A stretch of DNA of 56,878 nucleotides from Nitrospiria bacterium. Its GTDB lineage: Bacteria; Nitrospirota; UBA9217. Both the position numbers and the translations under genes were made by a program. Where the stretch lies: contig CAKKRC010000043.1 in the NCBI GenBank assembly GCA_919902495.1, forward strand, positions 1 through 56,878, read 5' to 3'. The notes under the pieces were generated by a model, which was given only the letters and a program-made list of their open reading frames with translations, was not told the origin of the DNA and did not search any database. Below are positions 34,147 to 45,280 of the stretch, piece after piece. Within the stretch, counting starts at the first letter, position 1, and each line of letters starts with the position of its first letter.

Positions 34147-34680
34147 CTACCCCGCTTTTTTCCAATAGTTTACGATGTACTGTATACCCGAATAGACGGC
34201 AAGGACCATGGCGATCCAGAGCGCAAGTCTGCCGACATCGCTTATCCAATCCGTCCCCAGATGATAGTCGAGGACCAAACAGAGTACCGCCGTGATCTGG
34301 GCGCCGACCTTATACTTCCCCATGTTCTCTGCCGGAATGACGATCCCCTCCGCAGCGGCCATCGAGCGGAGGCCGGTAATGGCGAACTCCCGGCCGACGA
34401 TGACGATGGCGATCCATGAAGGTATCCTCGCTATGTCCACCAGCATGATCAGCGCAGAGGCCATCAGGATCTTGTCCGCGACCGGATCGAGCAATTTGCC
34501 GATCTTCGTCACCTGCCCCCATTTCCGGGCCAGATAGCCGTCGAGCCAATCCGTGGCCGAAGCGATGGAAAATACGATGCCGGCAAGCAGGGCGCGCAAC
34601 GGCGTCGGCTCCAGCATGAGCACGACGAAGACCGGTACGGCGAGGATCCTGCTGATGGAGAGCAAATTCGGTACGTTCAT
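34147..34680 (-). CDS. pgsA: CDP-diacylglycerol-glycerol-3-phosphate 3-phosphatidyltransferase PgsA
   Basis: The 177-residue membrane enzyme makes phosphatidylglycerol phosphate. The CDP-alcohol transferase signature D-x2-D-G-x2-A-R-x8-G-x3-D-x3-D is present: DWLDGYLARKWGQVTKIGKL, then LDPVADK. The start at ATG 34680 overlaps the acyltransferase stop (ATGA). Confidence 0.95.
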   Translation of the reverse strand: MNVPNLLSISRILAVPVFVVLMLEPTPLRALLAGIVFSIASATDWLDGYLARKWGQVTKIGKLLDPVADKILMASALIMLVDIARIPSWIAIVIVGREFAITGLRSMAAAEGIVIPAENMGKYKVGAQITAVLCLVLDYHLGTDWISDVGRLALWIAMVLAVYSGIQYIVNYWKKAG

Positions 34681-35576
34681 GGCTGTCTTCTCCATCGACG
34701 GTGCATCCAGACCCATTGTTCCGGATTCTGGAGAATAGCGGTCTCTATCAATTTCGTGAACATGGCGGTATTGGTCCTGATATCCTCTGCATCATTGCCG
34801 GTCCTGATCAATTCCAGGGGGCCTTCGATGGTTATCGTATGCCGGTTATCGCTGCCGCGCTGCACATACCCGAACAGGACAGGTGCTCCGAACTTGATGG
34901 CCATCTGAGCGGCCGCCGTCGGCGTCCAGGCGGGTCTTCCCATGAAGTCCACGAAGGCGCCTTCCACATCGGTATCCTGGTCGATCAGGATTCCCAGGAT
35001 ACGGTTCTCCCGGAACACGCGGATAAGCTCTTTTGCGGCGCCTGCCCTGCTCCGGAGGATCGTACGCACGCCCATGCGTGCCCGCAATCCAACGATCATG
35101 TCGTTGACCGGTTCCGGCTCTATGGGTGCAGCGACAACGCTCAGGGAATGCCTCGCTGCTACCGCATGCCCCATGAGCTCCCAGTTCCCGATATGGCCTG
35201 TCACGAACACCACGCCCTTGCCCTGCACCACTGCCGCATCAAGGTGTTCGGATCCCCTGAACGTAACGTCTGATCGGAGCCTCCGGGGATCCACGGTCAT
35301 CGTTTCCAGGAGTGATTTGCCGAGATGGATGAAGGTACGGTGGGCAATCTGTCTCACCCATACCGCTCGCCGCTCCGGAAAGACCGAAGAAAGATGCGCA
35401 ATAGCCCGGTGCCGCTCCCGGGAAAGCAGGTAGTACGCAGCGTAACCAAGCATACCGCCTGATGCGACGGCGACCCGGTAGGACAGCAGGCGGGCACAGG
35501 AACTAATGCACCGCGTGAACAGCACGAGAAATCGGCGGCTCAGTCCTTTTCGCGTTCTGGTGGTCCAGGAACTCAT
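34677..35576 (-). CDS. lpxL: Lipid A biosynthesis acyltransferase, LpxL/HtrB family
   Basis: The 299-residue inner-membrane enzyme adds a secondary acyl chain to Kdo-lipid A. The HX4(D/E) catalytic motif is in GHIGNWELMG. A membrane-associated segment lies near residues 15-50. Further family motifs are LIDQDTDVEGAFVDFMG and EQWVWMHRRWR at the end. It overlaps kdsC and pgsA by four bases on either side. The exact acyl chain cannot be told. Confidence 0.9.
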   Translation of the reverse strand: MSSWTTRTRKGLSRRFLVLFTRCISSCARLLSYRVAVASGGMLGYAAYYLLSRERHRAIAHLSSVFPERRAVWVRQIAHRTFIHLGKSLLETMTVDPRRLRSDVTFRGSEHLDAAVVQGKGVVFVTGHIGNWELMGHAVAARHSLSVVAAPIEPEPVNDMIVGLRARMGVRTILRSRAGAAKELIRVFRENRILGILIDQDTDVEGAFVDFMGRPAWTPTAAAQMAIKFGAPVLFGYVQRGSDNRHTITIEGPLELIRTGNDAEDIRTNTAMFTKLIETAILQNPEQWVWMHRRWRRQP

Positions 35577-36091
35577 GGAACGGGCGGCTTGCCCTGGGTC
35601 TTCAGCAGGAAGTTGATGACCTCGCGCACCGCTCCCCGACCGCCATCGGTCTTGGTGACCATGTCCACGTACGGACGCACGGAAGGATCGCTGTCGGCAA
35701 CACAGACCGCGAGGCCCACCCGCTTGAGGATGGCAGCGTCGACAATGTCGTCGCCGATGAAGGCGACCTCCTCGTCACGGAGCCGATACTTTCCAAGGAT
35801 TGACTCGTACACCCTGATCTTCTCCAGCGCCCCCTGGTGAACTTCCTCGATACCCAGTTCCCGCGCTCGCACGGCCACGACCTCGGCCCTTCTGCCGGTG
35901 ATGATCCCGATCGTGATCCCCGCGCGCTGGGCCATCTTGATGCCGTGCCCGTCACGGACATGAAAGGCCTTGAGCTCATTGCCCTGGTTGTCCAGGATGA
36001 TCCTGCCGTCGGACAGCACACCGTCCACATCGAGCAGCAGCATCTTGATCTTCTTTGCTTTCGCCTTCAAGCTTTGCAGGGTCTTTTTCAT
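35573..36091 (-). CDS. kdsC: Kdo-8-phosphate phosphatase KdsC
   Basis: The 172-residue HAD-family phosphatase removes phosphate from Kdo 8-phosphate. The nucleophile motif is LLLDVDGVLSDG, with the first Asp of DVD at about residue 20. The lysine and GDD motifs (AFIGDDIVD) are present, and it lacks a cap domain, as usual. It follows kdsD by 40 bases. Confidence 0.94.
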   Translation of the reverse strand: MKKTLQSLKAKAKKIKMLLLDVDGVLSDGRIILDNQGNELKAFHVRDGHGIKMAQRAGITIGIITGRRAEVVAVRARELGIEEVHQGALEKIRVYESILGKYRLRDEEVAFIGDDIVDAAILKRVGLAVCVADSDPSVRPYVDMVTKTDGGRGAVREVINFLLKTQGKPPVP

Positions 36092-36131
36092 GTTTATCGT
36101 TGAACCTTGAACATTGAACGTTGAATGTTCT

Positions 36132-37103
36132 TCATACCACTCCCGCCTTCAAGAGGTCGTGCAAGTGTATCACCCCTTCCGGCCGTCTGTTGGCGTCGAG
36201 GATCATGAGGCAGGTGATAGAACTGTTCTCCATGATCGCCATGGCCTCCGCGGCCAGGGCGTCCTTGGAGATCACTTTGGGATCAGGGGTCATGATGTCT
36301 CCGGCCTTTTTGGCCAGGAGGTTCTCACCTGTCCTTTCCGTCTTTTCCATCCAGCGCCGCAGATCGCCGTCGGAGATCACCCCGAGGAGCTTCCCGGCCG
36401 GATCGAGGACCGACGTGACCCCCATTTTCTTCGACGAGATCTCGTAGATCGCGTCCTTGATCAGCGTATCGACGGAGACCTTCGGAACGGCATCGCCGGT
36501 GTGCATGATGTCCCGGACGCGCAGCAGCAGTCGTTTGCCCAGGCTGCCTCCGGGATGGAAACATGCGAAATCCTCCTCCCGGAATCCCCTGCTGTTCAGA
36601 AGCACGACTGCCAGGGCGTCTCCCATGGCCAGGGTCGCAGTGGTACTTGCGGTCGGCGCGAGGCCCAGCGGGCAGGCCTCTTCCTTCACGCCTACATAGA
36701 TGACCACATCGCTGTTCCTCGCGAGGGTTGATTCAAGATTGCCGGTGAGCGCGATGATCTTGATGCCGATCCGCTTCAGGGACGGCAGCATGCGGCTCAG
36801 CTCTTCGGTCTCACCGCTGTTCGAAAGGGCGATGACGAGGTCCCCCTTCGTGACCATACCGAGGTCCCCGTGGATCCCTTCGGCGGGATGGAGGAACAAC
36901 GCAGGCGTTCCTGTTGATGCCAGCGTAGCTGCGATCTTGTTGCCGATATGACCGGACTTTCCCATGCCGGTCACGACCACGCGTCCCTTGCAGCTCATGA
37001 TCAGGTCCACGGCCCGGACAAAATTCTCATCGAGGTGGTCGATAAGACGCGCGATCGCATCCGCCTCGATCCTGAGCACCCTCTTTGCCTGTTCAATGCT
37101 CAT
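36132..37103 (-). CDS. kdsD: Arabinose-5-phosphate isomerase KdsD (KpsF/GutQ family)
   Basis: The 323-residue protein converts ribulose 5-phosphate to arabinose 5-phosphate, the entry step to Kdo. A SIS domain (about 35-175) has [20 protein letters not shown] and [11 protein letters not shown]. Two CBS domains follow at about 205-260 and 270-322. It overlaps kdsA by four bases. Confidence 0.95.
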   Translation of the reverse strand: MSIEQAKRVLRIEADAIARLIDHLDENFVRAVDLIMSCKGRVVVTGMGKSGHIGNKIAATLASTGTPALFLHPAEGIHGDLGMVTKGDLVIALSNSGETEELSRMLPSLKRIGIKIIALTGNLESTLARNSDVVIYVGVKEEACPLGLAPTASTTATLAMGDALAVVLLNSRGFREEDFACFHPGGSLGKRLLLRVRDIMHTGDAVPKVSVDTLIKDAIYEISSKKMGVTSVLDPAGKLLGVISDGDLRRWMEKTERTGENLLAKKAGDIMTPDPKVISKDALAAEAMAIMENSSITCLMILDANRRPEGVIHLHDLLKAGVV

Positions 37104-37921
37104 CGTTTCACGATCCGGTCAATCTCCTGCGCCTGCCGGAGGAGATCAGGAAGTTCGTCAAGGCTCAGCATGTTCGGACCATCGCAGAGCGCTTTGTCAG
37201 GACAGGCATGGACCTCCATGAACAGGGCATCCACGCCTACGGCGACCGCCGCGCGCGTCAAGTGGGCAACATACTGACGGTCCCCCGACGACGCGGTCCC
37301 GGCCCCGCCCGGGAGCTGGACCGAATGGGTCGCATCGAACACGACGGGATACCCCAGTCCCCGCATCATCGGCAGGGACCGGAAATCCACGACCAGATTA
37401 TTATACCCGAATGAAACACCGCGCTCGGTGATGAGGATGTTCCTGTTCCCCGTCGATTCCGCCTTCTCGATGGCGTTCTTGATGTCCCAGGGGGCAAGGA
37501 ACTGGCCCTTCTTGATGTTCACGACCCTGCCGCTCTTCGCCACCGCTACCAGCAGGTCTGTCTGGCGGGAAAGGAATGCCGGGATCTGGATCACGTCGAG
37601 CACCTCGGCTGCCGGCGCGATCTCCTCGAACCGGTGAATGTCTGACAGGATCGGAAGACCAAGCTCGCGCTTCACCCGGGCAAGGACCTTCAACCCTTCG
37701 CGGAGGCCCGGACCCCGATAGGACCGTACCGAGCTGCGGTTGGCCTTGTCGTAGGACGACTTGAAGATGAACGGAACGCCGAGATCTGCAGTGATCTTTT
37801 TGAGCCGCTCCGCCGTTTCCAGCGTGGCTGATTCTGATTCGATGACACAGGGACCCGCGATCAGGGCAAGGGGGTTCGTACCGCCGATCTTGACGTTGCC
37901 GATGGTGATCTCACGCGTCAC
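37100..37921 (-). CDS. kdsA: Kdo-8-phosphate synthase KdsA
   Basis: The 273-residue enzyme joins phosphoenolpyruvate and arabinose 5-phosphate to Kdo 8-phosphate. Family motifs are [11 protein letters not shown] near 20, [12 protein letters not shown] near 53, [13 protein letters not shown] near 115 and [11 protein letters not shown] near 200. It overlaps pyrG and kdsD by four bases each. The metal-dependent form would have a Cys near residue 24: C26 is present, which favours the metal-dependent type. Confidence 0.95.
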   Translation of the reverse strand: MTREITIGNVKIGGTNPLALIAGPCVIESESATLETAERLKKITADLGVPFIFKSSYDKANRSSVRSYRGPGLREGLKVLARVKRELGLPILSDIHRFEEIAPAAEVLDVIQIPAFLSRQTDLLVAVAKSGRVVNIKKGQFLAPWDIKNAIEKAESTGNRNILITERGVSFGYNNLVVDFRSLPMMRGLGYPVVFDATHSVQLPGGAGTASSGDRQYVAHLTRAAVAVGVDALFMEVHACPDKALCDGPNMLSLDELPDLLRQAQEIDRIVKR

Positions 37922-39579
37922 TGTTTCATCCTCTGTTCACGGTTCCTGAACGATGCCGCGATGAACGCCGTGAAAAGCGGGTGCGGATTGCGCGGGGTGG
38001 ACTTGAACTCGGGATGGAACTGGCAGCCCAGGAACCAGGGATGGTCCTTGAGTTCGACGATCTCAACCAGTTCGCCATCCGGTGACAGACCGCTGATCAC
38101 CAGCCCCGCTTTCTTCAGTTGGTCGAGATACTTATTGTTGAACTCATACCGGTGACGGTGCCGCTCGGCGATCTCTTCTTTCCCGTACGCTTCGAGGGCC
38201 AGCGATCCTTTCGTCAGCTTGCAGGGATACGCGCCGAGCCGCATGCTCCCGCCCTTGTCGGAGGCAAGGTCACGCTTCTGGACCGTCCCGGTGCGGTGGT
38301 CATACCACTGTTCGATGAGGTAAATGACCGGATGGGGCGTCTTCGCTTCGAACTCCGAACTATTGGCGCCGGCGAGACCTGCCAGATTCCGCGCCGTTTC
38401 GATAACGGCACACTGCATTCCCAGGCAGATCCCGAAGTACGGGATCTTGCTCTCCCGTGCGTATTTCACAGCCGCGATCTTTCCCTCCACGCCCCGTATC
38501 CCGAATCCCCCGGGAACAAGGATGCCGTCCATCCCCTTCAGCATGACTTCCGCGCCCTTGGCCTCGATCTCCTCGGAATCGACCCAGCAGAGCGACACCT
38601 TTGCATCATTGGCGATGCCGCCGTGGGTCAGGGCCTCGCAGAGGCTTTTGTACGACTCCTTCAGGTCCACATATTTCCCGACGAGGGCGATGGTCACGTT
38701 CTTGAGCGGCTGTTTGACCCGCTTGACGATCGTCTCCCAGACCGAAAGGTCGCCCCGCTGGGCCTTGAGGTCCAGCATTTCGACGATCCGGTCGTCCAGC
38801 CCTTCTTCGTGCAGATGGAGCGGAACTTCATAGATAGTATCGACGTCCTGGGCCGTTATGACCGCGTTCTCCTCGACGTTGCAGAACAGCGCGATCTTGC
38901 GCTTCATCTCCCTGGGGAGCGGACGGTCGCTTCGGCACAGCAGGATGTTCGGCTGAATACCGATGGACTGCAGTTCCTTTACGCTGTGCTGCGTCGGTTT
39001 GGTCTTCAGCTCATCAGCGGCCTTGATATAGGGGACCAGGGTCAGATGGATGTACAGGTAGTTCCCCTTTCCCAGGGTGTAGCGCATCTGACGGATGGCC
39101 TCGAGGAACGGCAGGCTCTCGATGTCGCCGATGGTTCCGCCGATCTCCACGATGACCACATCCTCATCCGTGGCGAGGTCGGTGATCGCCCGTTTTATCT
39201 CGTCGGTGATATGCGGCACGACCTGGACCGTCCCGCCGAGATAATCGCCGCGGCGTTCCTTGGAGATCACGTTGTAGTAGATCTTCCCCGACGTATAGTT
39301 GCTCTTCCGGCTGGTGGTCACGTTGCAGTAGCGCTCATAATGGCCGAGATCGAGGTCGGTCTCCGCTCCGTCATCGGTCACAAACACTTCACCGTGCTGG
39401 AACGGGCTCATCGTACCGGGATCCACGTTGATATAGGGATCGAGCTTCAGGAACGTCACCTTGATTCCCCGTGCCTCGAGGAGCGCGCCCATCGAGGATG
39501 CGGCGAGCCCCTTTCCCAGTGACGATACGACGCCGCCGGTCACGAAGATATACTTGGTCTTAGCTTTTTTCTCAGCCAT
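37918..39579 (-). CDS. pyrG: CTP synthase PyrG
   Basis: The 553-residue enzyme aminates UTP to CTP using glutamine. The N-terminal synthetase domain begins with [18 protein letters not shown]. The C-terminal class I glutaminase domain has its Cys in YFGICLGMQ and the final catalytic HPEF (in FHPEFKS). The start is ATG 39579, one base after the kdsB stop. Placement between kdsB and kdsA is common and fits the CTP demand of KdsB. Confidence 0.97.
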   Translation of the reverse strand: MAEKKAKTKYIFVTGGVVSSLGKGLAASSMGALLEARGIKVTFLKLDPYINVDPGTMSPFQHGEVFVTDDGAETDLDLGHYERYCNVTTSRKSNYTSGKIYYNVISKERRGDYLGGTVQVVPHITDEIKRAITDLATDEDVVIVEIGGTIGDIESLPFLEAIRQMRYTLGKGNYLYIHLTLVPYIKAADELKTKPTQHSVKELQSIGIQPNILLCRSDRPLPREMKRKIALFCNVEENAVITAQDVDTIYEVPLHLHEEGLDDRIVEMLDLKAQRGDLSVWETIVKRVKQPLKNVTIALVGKYVDLKESYKSLCEALTHGGIANDAKVSLCWVDSEEIEAKGAEVMLKGMDGILVPGGFGIRGVEGKIAAVKYARESKIPYFGICLGMQCAVIETARNLAGLAGANSSEFEAKTPHPVIYLIEQWYDHRTGTVQKRDLASDKGGSMRLGAYPCKLTKGSLALEAYGKEEIAERHRHRYEFNNKYLDQLKKAGLVISGLSPDGELVEIVELKDHPWFLGCQFHPEFKSTPRNPHPLFTAFIAASFRNREQRMKQ

Positions 39580-39580
39580 G

Positions 39581-40381
39581 TCAGTGCCCACCTTCATCGA
39601 GACGCTGCAGTATTTTACTCAAATCACCCGGGATGTCAACTCCAAAGGACTCATGGTCCGTGATCACCACTTTGATCTTGTGGCCATTCTCCAGGGCGCG
39701 CAGCTGCTCGAGCTTCTCGGTCGCCTCAAGGGACGTCTGCGGCATCGAGGAGTAGGCCAGCAGGAAATCCCTGCGGTACACATAGAGCCCGATGTGCTTA
39801 TAGCGTGGCCCATCGAGCGTCAGAGCGGCCAGGTCGGTCCTGCCTGCCCAGTGATCGCGGTCCCAGGGAATGGGTGCCCGGGAGAAATACAGGGCATACC
39901 CGTTCCGGTCCATGACCACTTTCACCACGTTCGGGTCGACCGCTTCCGTTGGATCGGTGATCTGTTTCGCGAGCGTTCCCATGGGGATCGAGGGGTCCCC
40001 GGCGAGCGGCCGTACCGCCTCGTCGATCATCCGCGGGTCGATGAGCGGCTCATCGCCCTGCACGTTCACGACGATGGCGCAGTCGATCTTTTCCGCCACT
40101 TCGGCGATACGGTCCGTGCCCGTAGCGTGCGCCTCCGAGGTCATCACCGCTTCCCCGCCAAATGCCGTGACGGCATCGAGGATCCGGCGGTCGTCGGTAG
40201 CCACAATGACCCGGTCCAGCAGCGTTGACCGCCTTGTCCTCTCATAGACCCACTGGACCATCGGCTTGTCCCTGATGAGGGCAAGGGACTTCCCCGGGAA
40301 CCGGGTCGAGCCGTATCGGGCGGGGATGACCGCAATGATGACAGGCTTGACGTTCTTCATGGAAACTGAGGTGCTTGTCAC
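39581..40381 (-). CDS. kdsB: CMP-Kdo synthetase KdsB
   Basis: The enzyme activates Kdo with CTP to CMP-Kdo. [15 protein letters not shown] near 20 is the nucleotide-binding motif; [11 protein letters not shown] near 105 is also typical. The longest reading starts with GTG at 40381, directly after the upstream stop, giving 266 residues; ATG 40360 would remove seven residues. Neither has a clear ribosome site, so the start is open. Confidence 0.94.
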   Translation of the reverse strand: MTSTSVSMKNVKPVIIAVIPARYGSTRFPGKSLALIRDKPMVQWVYERTRRSTLLDRVIVATDDRRILDAVTAFGGEAVMTSEAHATGTDRIAEVAEKIDCAIVVNVQGDEPLIDPRMIDEAVRPLAGDPSIPMGTLAKQITDPTEAVDPNVVKVVMDRNGYALYFSRAPIPWDRDHWAGRTDLAALTLDGPRYKHIGLYVYRRDFLLAYSSMPQTSLEATEKLEQLRALENGHKIKVVITDHESFGVDIPGDLSKILQRLDEGGH

Positions 40382-41314
40382 TTACCGCGCAAGTTCCTTC
40401 CGGAAATAGTCGATCGTCGTTCTGAAACCTTCATCAACAGAGACCTTCGGCTGCCAGCCCAGCTTCAGCTTCGCCAGACCGATAGCGGGCTGCCGCCGGG
40501 TCGGATCGTCCGACGGGAGCGTCTTGAACACGATCTTGGACCGTGACCCGGTCATGGCAATGATCTTCTGTGCCAGCGTAAGGATCGTGAACTCTTCGGG
40601 ATTCCCCAGGTTGACCGGTCCCGTAAAGTCCTCCGATCCCATCATGCGGACCAGTCCGTCAATAAGATCGTCGACATAGCAGAACGAGCGGGTCTGCGAC
40701 CCGTCGCCGTAGACCGTGATGTCCTCGCCCTTGAGCGCCTGGACGATGAAGTTGCTGACCACTCGCCCGTCGTCAGGGAGCATGCGCGGTCCATACGTAT
40801 TGAAGATGCGGACGATCTTGATGTCCACCCGGTTCTGCCGGTGATAGTCCATGGCGAAGGTCTCCGCCACACGCTTCCCCTCGTCGTAACAGCTCCGTAT
40901 CCCGATGGGGTTCACATTGCCCCAGTAGTCCTCGGTCTGGGGATGGACCTTCGGATCGCCATAGACCTCGGACGTCGACGCCAGCAGGAACCGCGCCCTG
41001 GTGCGTTTTGCGAGGCCGAGCATATTATGCGTGCCCAGCACATTCGTCTTGATGGTCTTGACCGGATTGTACTGATAATGCACCGGCGAAGCCGGGCAGG
41101 CCAGGTGATAGATCCGGTCCACCTCCAGCAGGAGGGGCTCGACGACATCATGACGGAGCAGTTCAAAGTTCGGCTCTGCAAGATAGGCATGGATATTCTT
41201 TCTCCTGCCGGTGAAAAAGTTGTCCAGGCAGACGACCTCGTTACCTTCCCGGAGCAGCCGTTCGCACAGGTGCGACCCCAGGAATCCCGCGCCGCCGGTA
41301 ACCAGTATTCTCAT
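40382..41314 (-). CDS. uxs: UDP-glucuronate decarboxylase (UDP-xylose synthase)
   Basis: The 310-residue short-chain dehydrogenase fold enzyme turns UDP-glucuronate into UDP-xylose. The NAD site is [17 protein letters not shown]; the catalytic YxxxK is in [11 protein letters not shown], and [10 protein letters not shown] follows. These are UXS marks rather than RmlB or GalE. I chose ATG 41314, seven bases after GGGAG; ATG 41320 is close by. Together with ugd it gives a two-step route from UDP-glucose. Confidence 0.92.
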   Translation of the reverse strand: MRILVTGGAGFLGSHLCERLLREGNEVVCLDNFFTGRRKNIHAYLAEPNFELLRHDVVEPLLLEVDRIYHLACPASPVHYQYNPVKTIKTNVLGTHNMLGLAKRTRARFLLASTSEVYGDPKVHPQTEDYWGNVNPIGIRSCYDEGKRVAETFAMDYHRQNRVDIKIVRIFNTYGPRMLPDDGRVVSNFIVQALKGEDITVYGDGSQTRSFCYVDDLIDGLVRMMGSEDFTGPVNLGNPEEFTILTLAQKIIAMTGSRSKIVFKTLPSDDPTRRQPAIGLAKLKLGWQPKVSVDEGFRTTIDYFRKELAR

Positions 41315-41500
41315 GTGCATTCTCCCGCCTCTTGCCTTTCCTTCGATCTCATCGCTTCCCAGCATGTTATTTCTTTATCATACCGTGACATGGCCGCGCG
41401 AGTGATAGCGTTCCTCGTCGTTCGGTTACGGTAATGAGGCCCGTTTCGTCCATACTGGCTACGTCGTTCGGCCGAATCCTTTGCGTTACCGTTCGACGAT

Positions 41501-41520
41501 TTACGATACGGGCATCGTAA
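41501..41520. other. Hairpin between ugd and uxs
   Basis: TTACGAT-ACGGGC-ATCGTAA is a perfect 7-bp stem in the 243-bp gap between the two genes. No T run follows. The gap has several CGTTCG and GTTACG words, but no coding ORF that I trust. Confidence 0.5.
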
Positions 41521-41557
41521 CCGTTTGACCAAACCCTTGATTGCGTCGGAGGCCGCG

Positions 41558-42889
41558 CTATGTTCTTCCCATGCCGTAATAGGTGAAACCCATCTTTCGG
41601 AGCTCTTCCCGGCTGAAGATGTTCCTGCCGTCGAAGATGACCGGCGATCGCATCAGCTTCTTCATGCGCTGGAAATCCGGCGTACGAAACTCGTTCCACT
41701 CCGTGACGACCGCCAGGGCATCGGCCCCCCTGAGAGCATCGTAGCTGTCCTCTGCCAGTATGACGCGGTCCTTGAAGATCTTGTATGCTTCGTTCATAGC
41801 CACCGGATCGTGTGCGGTGACCTTCGCGCCTGCCCGGAGCAGACTATGGATGATCACCACCGACGGCGCCTCGCGCATGTCATCGGTCCGCGGCTTGAAG
41901 GAGAGGCCCCAGATCGCGATCTTCCTGCCGGCAAGCGGCTTCGCTCCTCGTGAACCCGCTCCCGACCTTGTCTTGAAATGGGACACGATCTTCTGGAAGA
42001 TGACCTTCTTCTGTGATTCGTTCACTTCCTCGACCGCCTTGAGCACCCGTGCATCTACCTGGTGTTCCCGTGCGGTCTGGACCAGGGCCTTCACGTCCTT
42101 GGGAAAGCAGGAACCGCCGTAGCCGACACCGGGGAACAGGAATTCGAAGCCGATCCGTTTATCATAGCCCATCCCCTTCCGGACGCTGTCGATGTCCGCG
42201 CCGAGACTGCCGCAGATGTTCGCCATCTCGTTGATGAACGATATCTTGGTGGCAAGCATGGCGTTCGAGGCGTACTTGGTCATCTCCGCGCTCTTGATGT
42301 CCATGATGAGGATCGGTTTTCCCGTCCGGACGAAAGGCGCGTACAGCTCGTTCATCAGTTCCATGGCCTTCGGCTTCTCCGCGCCGATCACGACCCGGTC
42401 GGGCTTCATGAAATCCTCGATGGCCGCCCCCTCCTTCAGGAACTCCGGGTTCGAGACCACGTCGAACTTGTGTTTCGTCCTTGATGCCACCGCCGCCCGG
42501 ACCTTGTCGCCGGTCCCGACGGGTACCGTGCTCTTGTTCACCACGACCTTGTAGCCGTTCATGTATTTCCCGATATCCCGCGCAACGCCCAGAACGTATT
42601 TCAGGTCGGCCGAGCCGTCCTCTCCCGGCGGCGTACCGACGGCGATGAAAATGATCTCGCCATGACGGACCGCCGCTTTCATGTCGGTGGTAAAGGAAAG
42701 CCTGCCGTGGGAGGTATTGTGACCGATGAGCTCCTCAAGCCCCGGTTCGTAGATCGGCGTCTTGCCGGCGTTCAGCATCCCGATCTTCACGTCATCGATG
42801 TCCATGCAGACCACCTGGTTGCCGCTCTCGGCGAGACAGGTGCCGGTCACAAGCCCGACATATCCGGTTCCAATGACTGCTATTTTCAT
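41558..42889 (-). CDS. ugd: UDP-glucose 6-dehydrogenase
   Basis: The 443-residue enzyme oxidises UDP-glucose to UDP-glucuronate with two NAD. The N terminus has IAVIGTGYVGLVTGTCLAES; the catalytic cysteine is in GYGGSCFPKDV near 262. Length is typical of the TuaD/Ugd family. A GGGGAT site lies just before the ATG. The gene supplies uxs downstream. Confidence 0.96.
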   Translation of the reverse strand: MKIAVIGTGYVGLVTGTCLAESGNQVVCMDIDDVKIGMLNAGKTPIYEPGLEELIGHNTSHGRLSFTTDMKAAVRHGEIIFIAVGTPPGEDGSADLKYVLGVARDIGKYMNGYKVVVNKSTVPVGTGDKVRAAVASRTKHKFDVVSNPEFLKEGAAIEDFMKPDRVVIGAEKPKAMELMNELYAPFVRTGKPILIMDIKSAEMTKYASNAMLATKISFINEMANICGSLGADIDSVRKGMGYDKRIGFEFLFPGVGYGGSCFPKDVKALVQTAREHQVDARVLKAVEEVNESQKKVIFQKIVSHFKTRSGAGSRGAKPLAGRKIAIWGLSFKPRTDDMREAPSVVIIHSLLRAGAKVTAHDPVAMNEAYKIFKDRVILAEDSYDALRGADALAVVTEWNEFRTPDFQRMKKLMRSPVIFDGRNIFSREELRKMGFTYYGMGRT

Positions 42890-42955
42890 TCGTATCCCCT
42901 GTTCCTGTTAGTTACTAAAGAACCAGATTCTTCTCAATATGGCAAGAACATTTCT

Positions 42956-43255
42956 GCCACGAAGGCGCTAAGACACAAAGTACAGCCTAAATCTAATCTC
43001 AATGAAGCTCCCCGCAGCAAGCTGACGGGGTATCTTGTTATTTATTCTTCCCCTCCCTACGATGGGAGGGGATCAAGGGGAGGGTGATGCGTCCGACATT
43101 CCCCTACTTTACCCTCACCTAACCTCTCCCATCAAGGGAGAGGAACCTAATAAGGTGACCCTGTAGCAAGCTACAGGGAATTGCAAGTTCAATACTCTTC
43201 GTTGTTCTTCGTGACCTCGCTTAGAAGCGCCTACTTTTGGTCGAGCCTTCGTGGC
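42956..43255. repeat. Nested intergenic repeat element
   Basis: GCCACGAAGGC at 42956-42966 and GCCTTCGTGGC at 43245-43255 are perfect 11-bp inverted ends. Inside lie a pair of related hairpins at 43010-43030 (CCCCGCAGC..GCTGACGGGG) and 43159-43178 (CCCTGTAGC..GCTACAGGG). Inside those lies another pair at 43050-43071 (CCCCTCCC..GGGAGGGG) and 43123-43143 (CCTCTCCC..GGGAGAGG). The layers are mirrored about the centre. It fills most of the 391-bp gap between rfbB and ugd, and holds no gene. Confidence 0.75.
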
Positions 43256-43280
43256 AACTTTTGGTTCTGGTTTGTCCGGG

Positions 43281-44429
43281 TCATGAGGTTCGTCCTGCAT
43301 AATTGCGGTCGATCCATTTCTGATAATCGCCGCTCCTGACACTTCCCACCCAGGCCGCGTTCCGGAGATACCAGGAGATCGTGGCCCGAAGACCCGCGGA
43401 AAAATCGAAACGCTGCTTCCATCCCAGTTCCCGTTTGATCTTGTCGCAGTTGATGGCATAGCGCCGGTCATGTCCCGGACGGTCGACGACGTAAGTGATC
43501 AGGTCCTGGTACCGGCTGATGCCGGCCCTGTCCTTCACGCGGGGATTCTCCGCGACCGGTGCAAACTCGTCCAGAACGGCGCAGATATCCCTGACGACCT
43601 CGATGTTCCGCTTCTCGCACTCCCCGCCGACATTGTAGGTCTCTCCGGTCGTCCCTTTATGCAATATTTGCCAGACCGCGTCACCATGATCGTCCACATA
43701 GAGCCAGTCCCGTACGTTCATCCCGTCTCCGTACACGGGAAGGGCCTTGCCCTCCAGCGCGTTCAGGACCACCAGCGGGATGAGCTTCTCCGGGAACTGA
43801 TAGGGCCCATAATTGTTCGAACAGTTCGACAGCGTTACCGGCAGTCCGTAGGTGTGAAAATATGCGCGCACCAGGTGGTCTGAAGCGGCCTTCGACGCTG
43901 AATACGGGCTTCGGGGGTCATAAGGTGTCGTTTCGAAAAACGTTCCGGTCTCTCCGAGCGATCCGTACACCTCGTCGGTGCTCACGTGGTGGAACCGGAC
44001 ATCCCGACGCGCCTGCCATGCGCCGCGCGCCGCTTCCAGCAGACGGAAGGTTCCGTTGATGTTGGTCTCGATAAAGTCCGCCGGCCCGTGAATGGAGCGG
44101 TCCACATGGCTTTCCGCGGCGAAATGGACGATGATCGGTATCGAATACTTCCGGATGACGTCCTCGACCCGGCGGGGATCGCAGATATCGCCGCGCTCGA
44201 AGAAATACCGTTTCCCCCCGAACGTCCGGTCAATGTCCTCGAGGCTTGCCAGGTTCCCGGCGTACGTAAGCTTATCGAAGTTCACGATCGATCCGCGAAA
44301 CCCTGTAGCCGTCAGCAGGTAGCGGATGAAATTCGACCCGATGAACCCGGCGCCGCCGGTCACCAGGATCGTGGTCTTGTCGTTCTCAAGGGCCTGTCGT
44401 ATATCGCCGCTGGCCGGTTCGCTGTTCAT
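43281..44429 (-). CDS. rfbB: dTDP-glucose 4,6-dehydratase RfbB
   Basis: The 382-residue enzyme is the second step of dTDP-rhamnose synthesis. The NAD site is [17 protein letters not shown]; the YxxxK motif is in [12 protein letters not shown], and [10 protein letters not shown] and the DHGDAVW segment are RmlB marks. The C-terminal tail is a little longer than usual. It overlaps rfbD by four bases. Confidence 0.95.
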   Translation of the reverse strand: MNSEPASGDIRQALENDKTTILVTGGAGFIGSNFIRYLLTATGFRGSIVNFDKLTYAGNLASLEDIDRTFGGKRYFFERGDICDPRRVEDVIRKYSIPIIVHFAAESHVDRSIHGPADFIETNINGTFRLLEAARGAWQARRDVRFHHVSTDEVYGSLGETGTFFETTPYDPRSPYSASKAASDHLVRAYFHTYGLPVTLSNCSNNYGPYQFPEKLIPLVVLNALEGKALPVYGDGMNVRDWLYVDDHGDAVWQILHKGTTGETYNVGGECEKRNIEVVRDICAVLDEFAPVAENPRVKDRAGISRYQDLITYVVDRPGHDRRYAINCDKIKRELGWKQRFDFSAGLRATISWYLRNAAWVGSVRSGDYQKWIDRNYAGRTS

Positions 44430-45280
44430 GAACGGTTCTCCTGACCCAGGAATCGATCGACCGCCTCTTCCCAGGCCGGTATCGTGATACTCAGCCTATC
44501 CGTGATCGTTCTGTTGCTCATCGCCGAGAACTTCGGCCTCTTCGCGGGTAAATTAAAGGAGTCCATGGGAACAGGCCGAATGAACTTGTCGATCCCTTTC
44601 CTCCGCAAAATTGCCTTCGCCCATTCGTAGCGTGAGCAGTAGCCGCCGTTCGTGAGATGGTAGAGACCGCCCACGCCCTGTTCGAGGCTGTTCAGCGTGA
44701 CATCAACGACGGTCTCCGTCCACGTCGGTACCGAGAACTCATCGCAGGCGATCCGGAGATATTCCTGCGCGGCGGACCATTCCAGGAGCTTTGCGATGAA
44801 GTTCTGCTTCCCTCCGCCAAAGACCCAGCTCAGGCGGAACACCAGCGACCGGTCACCCAGGACCTCCCTGACGGCCTGCTCCCCGGCCAGTTTGCTCCCG
44901 CCGTACTGATTCAGGGGATTGGCGGCATCGCCCTCACCATACAGGGCGGTTTCCTTGCGCCCGTCGAACACATAGTCCGAACTGTAATGGACGAGCACCG
45001 CATGGTGTTTATGCGCTGCGACAGCCAGGTTGCGGGGGCCTGTTTCATTCACGCTGAAAGCGCGATGAGGCTCCTGCTCGGCCTTGTCCACAAGGTTGTA
45101 GGCCGCGCAATTCAGGATGATATCGGGCCGTGCGGAGGCCACGCATGCGTCGGTCTTGTGGGCGTCGGTGATGTCCAGCAGCGATTCGTCGGGAGCGAAG
45201 AACTCAATGGACCGCGACTCGAACCGCCTGATAAAGGCGGCAGCCAGTTGGCCGTTCCTGCCGGTGATGAGATAGTTCAT
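44426..45280 (-). CDS. rfbD: dTDP-4-dehydrorhamnose reductase RfbD
   Basis: The 284-residue enzyme does the last step of dTDP-L-rhamnose synthesis. The NAD(P) site is [13 protein letters not shown], and the YxxxK motif is in [22 protein letters not shown] is typical of RmlD. It overlaps rfbC and rfbB by four bases each. Confidence 0.94.
   Translation of the reverse strand: MNYLITGRNGQLAAAFIRRFESRSIEFFAPDESLLDITDAHKTDACVASARPDIILNCAAYNLVDKAEQEPHRAFSVNETGPRNLAVAAHKHHAVLVHYSSDYVFDGRKETALYGEGDAANPLNQYGGSKLAGEQAVREVLGDRSLVFRLSWVFGGGKQNFIAKLLEWSAAQEYLRIACDEFSVPTWTETVVDVTLNSLEQGVGGLYHLTNGGYCSRYEWAKAILRRKGIDKFIRPVPMDSFNLPAKRPKFSAMSNRTITDRLSITIPAWEEAVDRFLGQENRS

Noticed and set aside
38119-39522. Long open frame of 467 codons on the plus strand
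   Set aside because: It is antisense to pyrG, whose identity is certain, and has no recognisable protein features.
42956-43255. CRISPR array in the repeat-rich gap
   Set aside because: The repeats are inverted and nested, not direct repeats with regular spacers, and no cas gene is present.
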